Positions 16,341 through 26,246 of a stretch of 54,023 bases of DNA are shown piece after piece. The notes beneath the pieces were generated by a model, which saw nothing but the letters and a program-made list of their open reading frames with translations, made no database searches and was not told the origin of the DNA. Origin of the DNA: Effusibacillus pohliae DSM 22757 (lineage in GTDB: Bacteria; Bacillota; Bacilli; Tumebacillales; Effusibacillaceae); NCBI RefSeq assembly GCF_000376225.1, contig NZ_AQXL01000114.1, positions 1 to 54,023 of the forward strand, read 5' to 3'. The stretch's first letter is position 1. Each line of letters opens with the position of its first letter. The position numbers and the translations under genes are program-made.

Positions 16341-17537
16341 TTAGAGTTTGTGGAGCAGCCCCTGGATGCTGCTCGTGATCCCGTTAACCAGTTTGCGGAA
16401 AAACAGCCGAATCCAGCTCCCTTTTTCCACATCCTGCGTCGCCGCCACATCGACCGAATTGAGCACCTGTCCGTTTTTCACCAGCTGCATTTTGCCGAGC
16501 ACCTGTCCCTTTTTGATCGGTGCCGCGGCGTTGTTCCAGACAAACTTCGTTTCGATGCCCTGCTCATCGCCATTTTTCAGGGTGACGTAAAAATCCTGCA
16601 CAGGCGCCACTTCCACCTCTTCCTGTTTCGCGTCGGGGATGTTCGCTTTTTGCGCCAGCGGCTTGTCCTTTTCGGCCATTCGCTTCGATACGTAGTTGGT
16701 GAACCCGTAATCAAGCAGCTTGGTGGTGTCGCTTTGCCGCTGTAGGTCATCCTTCGCTCCCATGACCACTCCCAGCAAACGGAACCCGTTGCGTTCGGCC
16801 GTGCTCACCAGGCAGTAGCCGGCCTGGTCGGTAAAGCCGGTTTTCAGGCCGTCCATCCCGTCGTACTTGCCGATCAGGTGGTTGGTGTTTTCAAATTTGT
16901 TCTTGCCGTCCCGCAGTTCAAATTCCTTCACTTTGGTGAATTCGAGAATTTGCGGATATTTGGTGATTAGTTCGCGTGCCGCGATCGCCAAGTCGCGGGC
17001 AGTCGTATAATGGTCCGGATTGTGCAGCCCGTTCGTATCGGCAAAATGGGTCGAGTTCATTCCCAACTGCTTCGCCTTTTCGTTCATGCGCTGCACAAAT
17101 GCCTGCTCGCTGCCGGCGATAAAAATGGCGGTCGCCACACACGCATCGTTTGCGGAAGGAACCGCAATAAACTTGATCATGTCTTGCAGCGTAAACTTCT
17201 CTTTCGGATCCAGCCAGACGCTCGAACCTTCGATATTGTAAGCTTCGGGCGGAACCGGCACCACATCGGTCAGCTTCTTCTGCCCGGATTGCACCGCTTC
17301 CATCGTCAGCAAGAGTGTCATGATTTTGGTCGTGCTGGCAGGGAACCGCTTTTCATCAGCGTTTTTTTGAAATAAGATTTGTCCCGATTTTACGTCCATT
17401 AACAGCGCGGCGGGCGCATCAACAGCCGGTCCCTCGGCCGCCGCCGCTCCGGAAATTGGCAATAAGGCTGAAACGGCTGCCGACATTGCAACTGCCAAGC
17501 TGAGAATCCTGCTTGTCCACTTTCGTTTCCCGATCAT
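16341..17537 (-). CDS. dacA: D-alanyl-D-alanine carboxypeptidase (PBP5 type)
   Basis: A penicillin-binding protein that trims the terminal D-Ala from peptidoglycan stem peptides outside the membrane. 398 residues. A Sec signal peptide ends near ISGAAAAEG (about 29-36). The SxxK motif is S68-T-T-K71, the second motif is SAN in VPSANDACVA, and the third is KTG in GLKTGFTDQAGYCLV. A beta-rich domain and a C-terminal amphipathic helix (FFRKLVNGITSSIQGLLHKL) complete the PBP5 layout and anchor it to the membrane. As in B. subtilis it follows guaB. Confidence 0.95.
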   Translation of the reverse strand: MIGKRKWTSRILSLAVAMSAAVSALLPISGAAAAEGPAVDAPAALLMDVKSGQILFQKNADEKRFPASTTKIMTLLLTMEAVQSGQKKLTDVVPVPPEAYNIEGSSVWLDPKEKFTLQDMIKFIAVPSANDACVATAIFIAGSEQAFVQRMNEKAKQLGMNSTHFADTNGLHNPDHYTTARDLAIAARELITKYPQILEFTKVKEFELRDGKNKFENTNHLIGKYDGMDGLKTGFTDQAGYCLVSTAERNGFRLLGVVMGAKDDLQRQSDTTKLLDYGFTNYVSKRMAEKDKPLAQKANIPDAKQEEVEVAPVQDFYVTLKNGDEQGIETKFVWNNAAAPIKKGQVLGKMQLVKNGQVLNSVDVAATQDVEKGSWIRLFFRKLVNGITSSIQGLLHKL

Positions 17538-17564
17538 GCGTATCTCCTCTCATGCAAGCTACTT

Positions 17565-17570
17565 TTGATT
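17565..17570 (-). promoter_or_regulatory. -10 of dacA
   Basis: TATAAT on the minus strand, about 30 bases before the dacA start. No good -35 is visible at 17 bases; the region overlaps the guaB terminator. Confidence 0.45.
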
Positions 17571-17590
17571 ATATCACAGGCTGCAAACAT

Positions 17591-17626
17591 GAAAAAGGCG
17601 AGGGTCAAACGTTCCCCGCCTTTTTA
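17591..17626. terminator. Bidirectional terminator after guaB
   Basis: AAAAAGGCGAGG and CCCCGCCTTTTT arms around a short loop, with A/T runs on both sides; ends guaB transcription leftward. Confidence 0.85.
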
Positions 17627-17680
17627 ACTTTCCTGTTTTTCCCTGATACTTCGACGCTTCGCTGCATCTTGTCGCTCTTT

Positions 17681-19183
<1,503 letters not shown>

Positions 19184-19261
19184 TTATGGCTAGTTTAACA
19201 AAGGGGGTTGGATCGGGTCAACCACTCGGAACAGCGGGCAGAGCGGAAAGGAGGTTCTCGC

Positions 19262-20296
19262 ATGCAATCGGTGACGCGGATTCGCACCGAAGAGCCTTAC
19301 CGCAAAATGTGGGACACGTTTGTGTACTTTGAAAACGAACAGACGGCCAGCCGCTACCTGCGGGACCAATACGAAAAATCGGGGCTGCCGGAACCGCAAC
19401 GGGCCGCTTATCAGGCGACGCCGAAACTGATTTTTGGCATCAAGCAGGCCCGCCAGTACTACCGGGCGGCGGAAACCTGCGACATCATGACCAAACCGCT
19501 GCTTTTGTATTACGGCATGATGAGTCTGGCGCGCGCGCTGATTGCCTGCCGCGACCCTGATTACCCCACGACCACCAGCGTACTGAAACATGGGCTCTCG
19601 ACCCGCAAGCTGAAGCGCGATTCATACTGCTTTATTCAGGACGAAATTCGCGTCCAAAAAGACGGCCTGTTTGTCGTGCTGCACGAAATGCTGGGCGGCA
19701 GCCGTTTTTCCGAGCGGCAGCGGGTGGTCATGAAAGATCTGCTGGCCGTGCTGCCGGAGCTGATCCCCTGTTACCAGCGTCTGTACGGTTTGCCTTGCGT
19801 CTGCGAATTTGAACAAAAATCGGACGAGCACCATACGTATTGGGATTTGCCGCGCTGGATCCTGCAGGCGCGAGGGTATACGCGCGAGGAATTTCTCAAC
19901 ATGCTCAACCGGATGCATACAGACCCGTCTTCCCAGGCCAACCGGCCTGTTTTCTATCTTCAGGAGTGCGACCCTCCTGGCCGGCTGCATCTGCACCACG
20001 GCTCGCCTGTTGCCCACCATCCTCTGCTGATCGGTGATGTTACCGGCAAGATGCATATCCGCTACCCGCTGGCGGGAGACTTTTTGCTGCCGGAGATCAG
20101 CCTGCACTTTATGGTGATGTTCGTGTTGGGGATGCTCTGCCGGTATGAGACAGAGCGTTGGGGAGAGATGATCCTCACGTTTTTGTCGCAGGACGTGTAT
20201 TTGATCAACGAATTCTTGAATCTGTCGATGCGGAAATTCCCCAACCTGATTTTGAACGAACTGTTCGGTGAACAGTACATCTTTTACAGCGTGTAA
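19262..20296 (+). CDS. yaaC: YaaC-like protein
   Basis: A 344-residue protein recognised as the YaaC family that lies divergent to guaB in Bacillus. Characteristic parts are MWDTFVYFENEQTASRYL near the N-terminus and MTKPLLLYYGMMSLARALI further on. It has no signal or clear membrane segment, and its function is unknown. The start is ATG 19262, which follows AAAGGAGG by a few bases; the longer open frame from 19208 covers that site. It points against the direction of replication and is followed 12 bases later by the polyprenyl synthase gene, so the two may be co-transcribed. Confidence 0.85.
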   Translation: MQSVTRIRTEEPYRKMWDTFVYFENEQTASRYLRDQYEKSGLPEPQRAAYQATPKLIFGIKQARQYYRAAETCDIMTKPLLLYYGMMSLARALIACRDPDYPTTTSVLKHGLSTRKLKRDSYCFIQDEIRVQKDGLFVVLHEMLGGSRFSERQRVVMKDLLAVLPELIPCYQRLYGLPCVCEFEQKSDEHHTYWDLPRWILQARGYTREEFLNMLNRMHTDPSSQANRPVFYLQECDPPGRLHLHHGSPVAHHPLLIGDVTGKMHIRYPLAGDFLLPEISLHFMVMFVLGMLCRYETERWGEMILTFLSQDVYLINEFLNLSMRKFPNLILNELFGEQYIFYSV

Positions 20297-20308
20297 GGGG
20301 GGTGCCTC

Positions 20309-21250
20309 ATGGATCATCCGTTGCTGCACAAAGTCGACCAAAAACTCCGCTACCTGTTGCGTACAGACATCCCGTCGCTCCGTCCGCTGGTCGACCATTT
20401 TATGCAAACCAGAGGCAAAGGCGTCCGTCCGTTGCTGGTGCTGCTATGCGGTGAAATCGCGGCGTCTCCTGTCAATCAATCGATCGATCTTGCAGCGGCT
20501 GTCGAGCTTTTGCATATGGCTTCGCTTGTGCATGACGATCTGGTCGATCATTCGGACCTCCGCCGCCAACAGGCGACGATCCACCGGCTTTGGGGTGAAA
20601 GAGCGGCCGTACTGGTCGGCGACTATTTTTTTGGCAAAATGCTGCGGGTGATCAGTGCCTATCCGCCGGCGGTCCCCCTTTTTGCGGCGGTGATCGAACA
20701 TCTGGTGGGCGGCGAATTCCTGCAGGCGGACCAGCAATACGACGCTTGGCTGCCGGAAACGGAATACCTCAACCGCATCTACCACAAGACCGCATTTTTT
20801 ATGGCGAACTGCTGCAAAATCGGCTGTCTGCCAGGCCATCTTGCGGCGAAAAAGAGCGAGGCACTCACGCGGTTCGGCTACTGTCTCGGTATGGCGTACC
20901 AACTTTGGGATGATCTGCAGGATATTCTCGAAACGCCCGATGCGATCGGAAAACCGGTGATGCAAGACGTCGCCAGGGGGGTCTACACACTGCCTTACCT
21001 GCACGCGTTTCAGTATGCAAACCGCCACTTTTCGTCCGATTCCGACAAACACCAGATTCCGCGGGAATCAATTGCATATACAGCCGGACTTGCAGCACAA
21101 TACATTGAAAAATCGGCCCGCAGCCTGTCCGCACTCCCCCCCTCCAACGCCAAAAACGGACTGCTGCAAATCGCCTGGCGGTTAAAGACGAAAATCGAAC
21201 AACTTCATTCGCTTCAGGAGGCGGATCGTCATGCTCCTTCGCTCGATTAA
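20309..21250 (+). CDS. Polyprenyl diphosphate synthase
   Basis: A trans-prenyltransferase that lengthens isoprenoid diphosphates. 313 residues, close to HepT/HepS-component II and other chain-length enzymes. The first aspartate-rich motif is D76-D-L-V-D80 in LVHDDLVDHSD, and the second is D201-D-L-Q-D205 in YQLWDDLQDI. GKGVRPLLVLL (about 37-47) is the IPP-binding region. Its 3' end overlaps by 20 bases the UbiA gene that would use its product. The usual menaquinone-type heptaprenyl gene set is not next to it, so the chain length and the end product are open. The gene is head-on to replication. Confidence 0.88.
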   Translation: MDHPLLHKVDQKLRYLLRTDIPSLRPLVDHFMQTRGKGVRPLLVLLCGEIAASPVNQSIDLAAAVELLHMASLVHDDLVDHSDLRRQQATIHRLWGERAAVLVGDYFFGKMLRVISAYPPAVPLFAAVIEHLVGGEFLQADQQYDAWLPETEYLNRIYHKTAFFMANCCKIGCLPGHLAAKKSEALTRFGYCLGMAYQLWDDLQDILETPDAIGKPVMQDVARGVYTLPYLHAFQYANRHFSSDSDKHQIPRESIAYTAGLAAQYIEKSARSLSALPPSNAKNGLLQIAWRLKTKIEQLHSLQEADRHAPSLD

Positions 21251-22160
21251 AGGCATGTGGTTGTTAATCCGGATTGTACCGGTCGTTTCATGGAGCTGGT
21301 GCGCGATCATCCTGTCGATCGGGTTTGCGGCGCACGACTTAAACGGATTTGCTTCACTGTCCTGGAATGTGATCGGCGTGATTCTGGCCGGTGCGCTTCT
21401 GTTGCAGGGGATAGTCGCCCATGCGTTCAACGACCGCACCGATTGGCGATCCGGCACCGACCGGAATTCGCCCGGCATCCTCTCGGGGGGGAGCAAAGTG
21501 ATTCCGAAACAGTTGTATTCGGAACGGCAGTTGCTGTTTATTGGTGCCGCCGGGTTGCTAGCGGCAGCCGGTTTGGGAAAATATCTGAGCGCGCTGACCT
21601 CCAATTTTGTCTGGATCTATATTTTGATCGGAATGTGGGCAGCGGTGACGTATACCGTTCCGCCGTTTCGGCTTGCCTATTCCCCGCTAGCGGGGGAATG
21701 GTTGGCGGCGTTTCCGGCGATGGTCGCCTGTGCGCTTGGCACTTACTATGTGTTGACCGGTTCCCTGTCTACACCGGTCGTATGGGCGGCCGCCATCCAC
21801 TCGCTCTTGTGCGTGGCCTGGCTGATGCAGCACCATTTGAGCGATATTGATGCGGATCTCGAAGCCACTCCGCGGAAAATGACAACGGTTGCCTATGTGG
21901 CAGCCCGTTGGGGCAAACAGGCCGCCCCGTACGTGGCAGCCGCCTATTTTCTGCTGGCCGCGTTCGTCAGCTTTCTCGCAACGCTTGCCGTCCACCCGAT
22001 TTTTCTGTTTTCAGTGTTCTGCTCGCTGATGGGGGCAGCCGCCGCATGGAACACGAATCCGTTTAACATTGGAAATATCACATTCAATCAGCTGCGGATG
22101 ATCGCGGTGACCATTTTGCACACGTTGCTGCTGTTTGGATTTGAGGTGCTGACAGCGTAG
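21231..22160 (+). CDS. UbiA-family prenyltransferase
   Basis: An integral membrane enzyme that transfers a prenyl chain to an acceptor. 309 residues with eight or nine membrane helices. The two aspartate-rich loops are N67-D-x2-D71 through D77 (AFNDRTDWRSGTDR) and SDIDAD (about 204-209, LMQHHLSDIDADLEATPRK). The first loop differs from the MenA consensus only slightly, so a MenA-like acceptor is possible, but other UbiA families are not excluded. The start at ATG 21231 follows GGAGGCGG and lies inside the synthase gene. The two make a matched supply-and-transfer pair. A terminator follows. Confidence 0.87.
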   Translation: MLLRSIKGMWLLIRIVPVVSWSWCAIILSIGFAAHDLNGFASLSWNVIGVILAGALLLQGIVAHAFNDRTDWRSGTDRNSPGILSGGSKVIPKQLYSERQLLFIGAAGLLAAAGLGKYLSALTSNFVWIYILIGMWAAVTYTVPPFRLAYSPLAGEWLAAFPAMVACALGTYYVLTGSLSTPVVWAAAIHSLLCVAWLMQHHLSDIDADLEATPRKMTTVAYVAARWGKQAAPYVAAAYFLLAAFVSFLATLAVHPIFLFSVFCSLMGAAAAWNTNPFNIGNITFNQLRMIAVTILHTLLLFGFEVLTA

Positions 22161-22206
22161 CATTTTTCGCGAATTCAATGAAACATGAATTGTAGAGCGG
22201 GGACAG

Positions 22207-22237
22207 AGGATGCCTTCCATACAAGGCATCTTTTTGT
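22207..22237 (+). terminator. Terminator after UbiA gene
   Basis: GATGCCTT-CCATAC-AAGGCATC followed by TTTTTG, rightward; closes the yaaC-synthase-UbiA unit. Confidence 0.9.
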
Positions 22238-22308
22238 TTGACCAGAAAATCAGCCGGCAGCCGGCAAACAAACATACAACCAAGATTCATGTATATGAAT
22301 TTTGCCTA

Positions 22309-22342
22309 TTGCACTAAGTGTATTAAGTGATATAATACACTT
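22309..22342 (+). promoter_or_regulatory. Promoter with palindromic operator of the GntR-ABC operon
   Basis: TTGCAC (22309-22314), 16-base spacer, TATAAT (22331-22336). A perfect inverted repeat AAGTGTATTA (22316-22325) and TAATACACTT (22333-22342), seven bases apart, overlaps the spacer and -10. This is the form of a GntR/YtrA-type operator, so the first gene should repress its own operon. Confidence 0.8.
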
Positions 22343-22421
22343 CAGACATAAGAGTTCACAAAACCAGCTGCTTTTCCGACGAGAGATTAATCAATGATCT
22401 ACCTGGTTGAGGAGGGATGTC

Positions 22422-22808
22422 ATGGATGCGGTTGAAGTGGGGGGATTGCGCTTTCGGCTCGATCTCACAAAACCGTTGTACGAGCAAGTGCTTCAGCAGA
22501 TACGATACGCAGTCGCGAGAGGAGAGATCACGTTGGGAACGAAAATTCCGTCCGTGCGGGAGTTGGCCCAACAATTGCGGATCAACCCGAATACGGTGAT
22601 GAGAGCCTATCAGGAACTGGAACGTGACGGGCTGGTAGAAACAAGGCGGGGACAGGGGACGTTCATCACATCTTCGGCGGAAACGGTCGAGCAGGTTAAG
22701 AAAGTGCTGGCGGCAGAAGCGGTGCAATCGTTCGTTGATTCATTAAAGGCGCTGGGTATCGACCGCAAAACGGCGCAAATGCTCGTCGAGGAGGCGGAGT
22801 GGGAATGA
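22422..22808 (+). CDS. GntR-family regulator, YtrA type
   Basis: A 128-residue regulator: winged helix with PLYEQVLQQIRYAVARGEI, then GTKIPSVRELAQQLRINPN and TVMRAYQELERDGLVETRRG, the classical GntR wording. The short C-terminus without an effector domain is the YtrA subfamily, whose members control ABC transporters encoded in the same operon, often responding to envelope stress or antibiotics. The start is ATG 22422 behind GAGGAGGGATGTC. Its stop overlaps the ATPase start (ATGA). The operator upstream points to autoregulation. Confidence 0.93.
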   Translation: MDAVEVGGLRFRLDLTKPLYEQVLQQIRYAVARGEITLGTKIPSVRELAQQLRINPNTVMRAYQELERDGLVETRRGQGTFITSSAETVEQVKKVLAAEAVQSFVDSLKALGIDRKTAQMLVEEAEWE

Positions 22809-23500
22809 ATCTGGCGATCCGGATGCGCAATGTCGTCAAGACATATGATTCGAAACGGGTACTCGACGGATTGGACGCCGATTTTCCGGCAGGCGGCGTG
22901 ATCGGGCTGCTCGGGCAAAATGGCGCCGGAAAATCGACGCTGTTCAAGATGATTGTCGGACTGGTCCGGCCGGACGCAGGAGAGATTCAGGTGTTTGGGC
23001 AAAAACCGGACTGGCGCCTCAATGCCGACATCGCGTACTTGCCCGACCGCGGGCGCTGGTACCCCCATCATTCGCTCGCTCAGGCGTTCGAATATGCCGA
23101 GGCTGTATTTCCCCGATTCGATCGGAACAAAGCGTTGGTCATGGCGGAAGAGATGGGCCTGGATCTGGAACAAAAGGTGGCTTCGCTGTCCAAAGGCCAG
23201 GAAGCGCGGCTGCTGTTGACGCTGTGCCTCGCCCGTGAGGCGAGGCTGGTGCTGCTGGACGAACCGTTTTCCGGCATCGATCTCGTCTCCCGCGAGCGGA
23301 TCATTCAGGGAATCATCGATTCCATGATGGAACGTCCCCGCACGATCGTGATCAGCACGCATGAGATCCACGAAGCCGAAAGCCTGTTCGACCATGTGGT
23401 CATCATTGACCAGGGACGGGTGGTTCTCGCCGATGAAGCGGAAAAACTGCGGTCACAGCAAGCGTCGATCGAATCGATATACAGGAGGTTGTTCCGATGA
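22805..23500 (+). CDS. ABC transporter ATPase (first)
   Basis: A 231-residue ATPase of the ABC-2/YtrB type. Walker A is GQNGAGKS (about 37-44), the signature is LSKGQEARL (about 128-136) and Walker B with the catalytic Glu is LVLLDEP (about 148-154). The segment after Walker A (ADIAYLPDRGRWYPHHS) has no conventional Q-loop Gln at the usual spot, as in other small YtrB/EcsA-like proteins. Coupled by ATGA to the GntR gene before it and to the permease after it. ATG 22805 has a good ribosome site; GTG 22799 is an alternative. Confidence 0.93.
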   Translation: MNLAIRMRNVVKTYDSKRVLDGLDADFPAGGVIGLLGQNGAGKSTLFKMIVGLVRPDAGEIQVFGQKPDWRLNADIAYLPDRGRWYPHHSLAQAFEYAEAVFPRFDRNKALVMAEEMGLDLEQKVASLSKGQEARLLLTLCLAREARLVLLDEPFSGIDLVSRERIIQGIIDSMMERPRTIVISTHEIHEAESLFDHVVIIDQGRVVLADEAEKLRSQQASIESIYRRLFR

Positions 23501-24276
23501 GCGTGTTTGGGGCATTGGTGCAAAACAGTTTGAAGCTGAGGAAGCATCGGCCGGAGCGCTGGCGGTATGCCTGGCGAGCGTACCTCGCACTCGCGATCGT
23601 GTTGGGCCTGGGGTGGTATACGTGGGCGTTGCTTCACGGCAACGTGACCTCGCCATTTTTCTTCTGGTATTTGCCAGCTCTGGTGTTCGTGGGATTCTGG
23701 ACCGGATATTCCCAAATCAAACGAGAATGGCGCGGTGGAACGGCCGGTTGGTGGCTGTCGCTGCCCTACCCGCGACACTGGCTCCTCGGCGCAAAGCTGG
23801 TGGCCGCAGGGATAAGGTATCTGCTGGTATTGGTCATCGGATATGTTTCGACTTTGATCCTGTTTTTCGAAGGGATATGGCTGCAGCCGAACGTTTGGAA
23901 TGGGCAGATGTTGCTGTTCACCGCAGTTACCCTGGTCAAGTTGTTGCTGTTTCTGCTGTTAGGGGGGCCATTTTTTCTGACGTTTGGCCTGGCGCTCGGC
24001 GTGCTGCAACAGACGAGCTGGAAGGTGATCTCCCCTTTGTTTTGGCTGTTGTACATCGCGGTTGCAAACGTGCTGATGTGGAAGACATTTTCATCGCTCA
24101 ATCTGGATGTCAACAAGGCGGATCGGTCGGGGTTCTGGATGTTCGTGTCCGGGCTGGTGCCGCAATTGCACGATATCGTGACGCTCTCCATCTTGATGCT
24201 GCTGGCATCCCTGGTGCTTGGCGGTCTGCTGTTCTGGTTCGCTACGCGGCTGCTGGAACGGCACGCAGAAGTATAA
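23497..24276 (+). CDS. ABC transporter permease (first)
   Basis: A 259-residue membrane protein with about six helices (for example YLALAIVLGLGWYTWALLHG and YLLVLVIGYVSTLILFF), the expected partner of the first ATPase. There is no signal peptide and no extracytoplasmic domain, which fits a YtrC/D-like or ABC-2 export permease. Its ATG overlaps the ATPase stop by four bases. Substrate unknown; a lipid, peptide or antibiotic is the usual suggestion for such GntR-controlled systems. Confidence 0.9.
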   Translation: MSVFGALVQNSLKLRKHRPERWRYAWRAYLALAIVLGLGWYTWALLHGNVTSPFFFWYLPALVFVGFWTGYSQIKREWRGGTAGWWLSLPYPRHWLLGAKLVAAGIRYLLVLVIGYVSTLILFFEGIWLQPNVWNGQMLLFTAVTLVKLLLFLLLGGPFFLTFGLALGVLQQTSWKVISPLFWLLYIAVANVLMWKTFSSLNLDVNKADRSGFWMFVSGLVPQLHDIVTLSILMLLASLVLGGLLFWFATRLLERHAEV

Positions 24277-24453
24277 GGGCGATCGATCGGGTTTTTTGAA
24301 ACCCCTTGCTTCATGAAAAGAAGAGAACCTGCCGGGCCGATGAGTGGCGGTGCTTTGTGCATCCACCGGCCGAGAATCAAAAGTCTAGCGGGTCAAAAAA
24401 CCTGTCAAAAGGATTCAAAATGTCCGTTAAACCTGCCAAAGGAGGGCTTCGAA

Positions 24454-25368
24454 ATGTCTGTTGCCATCGTAATTGAAGATTTGCACAAGCGATACAAAGA
24501 CAACCACGCCGTGCGCGGGGTCAGTTTTACCGTTGAAAAAGGGGAAATCTTCGGAATCGTGGGTCCGAATGGGGCCGGGAAGACCACAACGATCGAGATC
24601 ATGGAAGGTTTGCGCAAGCGGGATTCCGGTACCGTCCGGATTCTTGGACTGGATCCTGACCGTGACGCTTATGAGTTGCGCCAGCGGATCGGCGTTCAGT
24701 TTCAGTCCACATCCATTCAGGAGCGCATGAAGGTGGGCGAAGCGATCCGTCTGTTTGCCTCTTTCTACAGGCAGCGCGGAGATGTGGAGCGAATCGTTGA
24801 AACACTCGGTCTCAAAGACCGGTTGCATGCGCAGTTCAAAGACCTGTCGGGCGGCTGGAAACAGCGGGTGACGCTGGCGCTGGCCACGATTCACGATCCG
24901 GAAATCGTGTTTCTTGACGAGCCGAGCACCGGGCTGGATCCGCAAGCACGCCGGGAAATGTGGGATTTGATCCGGCAATTGCGGAATCAGGGGAAGACGA
25001 TCGTAGTGACAACGCACTACATGGAAGAGGCAGAACGGCTCTGTGATCGAGTCGCAATGTTCAACAAAGGAAAGCTGGCGGCGTTGGACACCCCGAAGCG
25101 ATTGGTCGCCCAATTGGCCGCCGCCAACTACCTGACGTTCGAATCGGCAGCAGCCGATCCCGATGTGATCCGCTTGCTGCCGGGCGTCGAACGGGTGGAA
25201 CGGGACAATCTTACCGTTCGGGTGTACAGTTCGAATTTGCAACACACATCTATGCACTTGTTTCAAACGGCGGAACAGCAGAATTGGCAACTCGAGGCAT
25301 TCCGTTTTGAGGTCGGGAGTCTGGATGACATTTTCGTACATTTCATGGAAGAGGGGCGTTCGGCATGA
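24454..25368 (+). CDS. ABC transporter ATPase (second)
   Basis: A 304-residue ATPase of the DrrA/ABC-2 export class, longer than the first. Walker A is GPNGAGKT (about 37-44), Q-loop GVQFQSTSI (about 80-88), signature LSGGWKQRV (131-139, with Trp in place of the usual Gln), Walker B IVFLDEPSTGLD (about 151-162) and H-loop TTHYMEEAE. A C-terminal domain of about 85 residues follows, as in DrrA-type proteins. The start is ATG 24454 behind AAAGGAGGG. It begins 177 bases after the first permease with no clear terminator between, and is coupled by ATGA to its own permease. Confidence 0.93.
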   Translation: MSVAIVIEDLHKRYKDNHAVRGVSFTVEKGEIFGIVGPNGAGKTTTIEIMEGLRKRDSGTVRILGLDPDRDAYELRQRIGVQFQSTSIQERMKVGEAIRLFASFYRQRGDVERIVETLGLKDRLHAQFKDLSGGWKQRVTLALATIHDPEIVFLDEPSTGLDPQARREMWDLIRQLRNQGKTIVVTTHYMEEAERLCDRVAMFNKGKLAALDTPKRLVAQLAAANYLTFESAAADPDVIRLLPGVERVERDNLTVRVYSSNLQHTSMHLFQTAEQQNWQLEAFRFEVGSLDDIFVHFMEEGRSA

Positions 25369-26105
25369 GTGCTTTCGCGCGTCTGACAGCCATCGAAATC
25401 AAGTTATTTTTCCGGGAAAAACAGGCTGTGTTTTGGACATTTTTGTTTCCAATGCTGATGATCTGGTTGTTCGGTTCGATGTTCGGCGATCAAAAAATCG
25501 GCCAGATGAGCTACAGCGATGCATACGTTCCGTCCTGGATCGCGGTGAATTTGCTGACCACGGCGCTCTTTACTATCGGCACCGTATTGGCCGGCTATCG
25601 TGAAAAAGGAGTTCTTCGCCGCTTCCAGGCAACCCCGTTGCGTCCGTGGGTAATGCTTGGCGCCCACATGGTGTTCGGTACGGTGGTGTTCCTGATCAGC
25701 GCGGTCGTGTTGATCGCGTTTGGGGCGGCAGCATTTGACTTGCACTTTCCCAAATTTCCGCTTAGCGCTGCAGCGGCCGCATTGTTGTCTCTTTGTGCCC
25801 TGTTCCCGTTCGCACTGTTTTTGACTTCTCTGGCCAAAAACACCCGTACGGCGTCCGCGATCAGTTCGTTGTTGCTGAACCTGATGATGTTTTTGTCCGG
25901 CGCCACGTTCCCGCTTGAAGTCATGCCCTCCTTCCTGAAAACGGTGGCCAAAACGTTGCCGTTGTATTATGTGGTCGATCTGATGCGCCAAACGTGGAAT
26001 TTTTCAGCCATCTGGGAGAATCGTTTGGATGTGGCCGTGTTGTTCGGAATATTCGCAGTATCGACTGTATTGGCAACAAAATTTTTCCGCTGGAGCGCGG
26101 AGTAA
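25365..26105 (+). CDS. ABC-2 type permease (second)
   Basis: A 246-residue ABC-2 export permease with six predicted helices. The N-terminus MSAFARLTAIEIKLFFREKQ is the cytoplasmic lead-in typical of the family; the motif FLSGATFPLEVMPSFLKTVA near residue 180 is the conserved ABC-2 loop, and PLYYVVDLMRQ follows. Its ATG overlaps the ATPase stop. Drug or lipid export is the typical role, but the substrate is unknown. Confidence 0.93.
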   Translation: MSAFARLTAIEIKLFFREKQAVFWTFLFPMLMIWLFGSMFGDQKIGQMSYSDAYVPSWIAVNLLTTALFTIGTVLAGYREKGVLRRFQATPLRPWVMLGAHMVFGTVVFLISAVVLIAFGAAAFDLHFPKFPLSAAAAALLSLCALFPFALFLTSLAKNTRTASAISSLLLNLMMFLSGATFPLEVMPSFLKTVAKTLPLYYVVDLMRQTWNFSAIWENRLDVAVLFGIFAVSTVLATKFFRWSAE

Positions 26106-26127
26106 GCAGCCAAACGAAACGAATGCA

Positions 26128-26165
26128 AACGGCCACATTTACGCAAAAAAGTGCCGTTTTCTTCT
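26128..26165 (+). terminator. Terminator after the ABC operon
   Basis: AAACGGC(C)AC and GTGCCGTTT arms followed by a T-rich run TTTTCTT, rightward. Confidence 0.65.
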
Positions 26166-26189
26166 AGTTGAATGCATCCTGTTAATACA

Positions 26190-26226
26190 GCAAGTTCCAT
26201 CTGCAGCAAAAACAGATGGAACTTGC
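26190..26226. terminator. 14-bp inverted repeat behind gyrA
   Basis: GCAAGTTCCATCTG and its perfect reverse complement, nine bases apart. No T-run follows on either strand, so it may act with the neighbouring hairpin or as an RNA stabiliser at the gyrA 3' end. Confidence 0.6.
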
Positions 26227-26246
26227 TTGAAATCATTCCACCAGTC

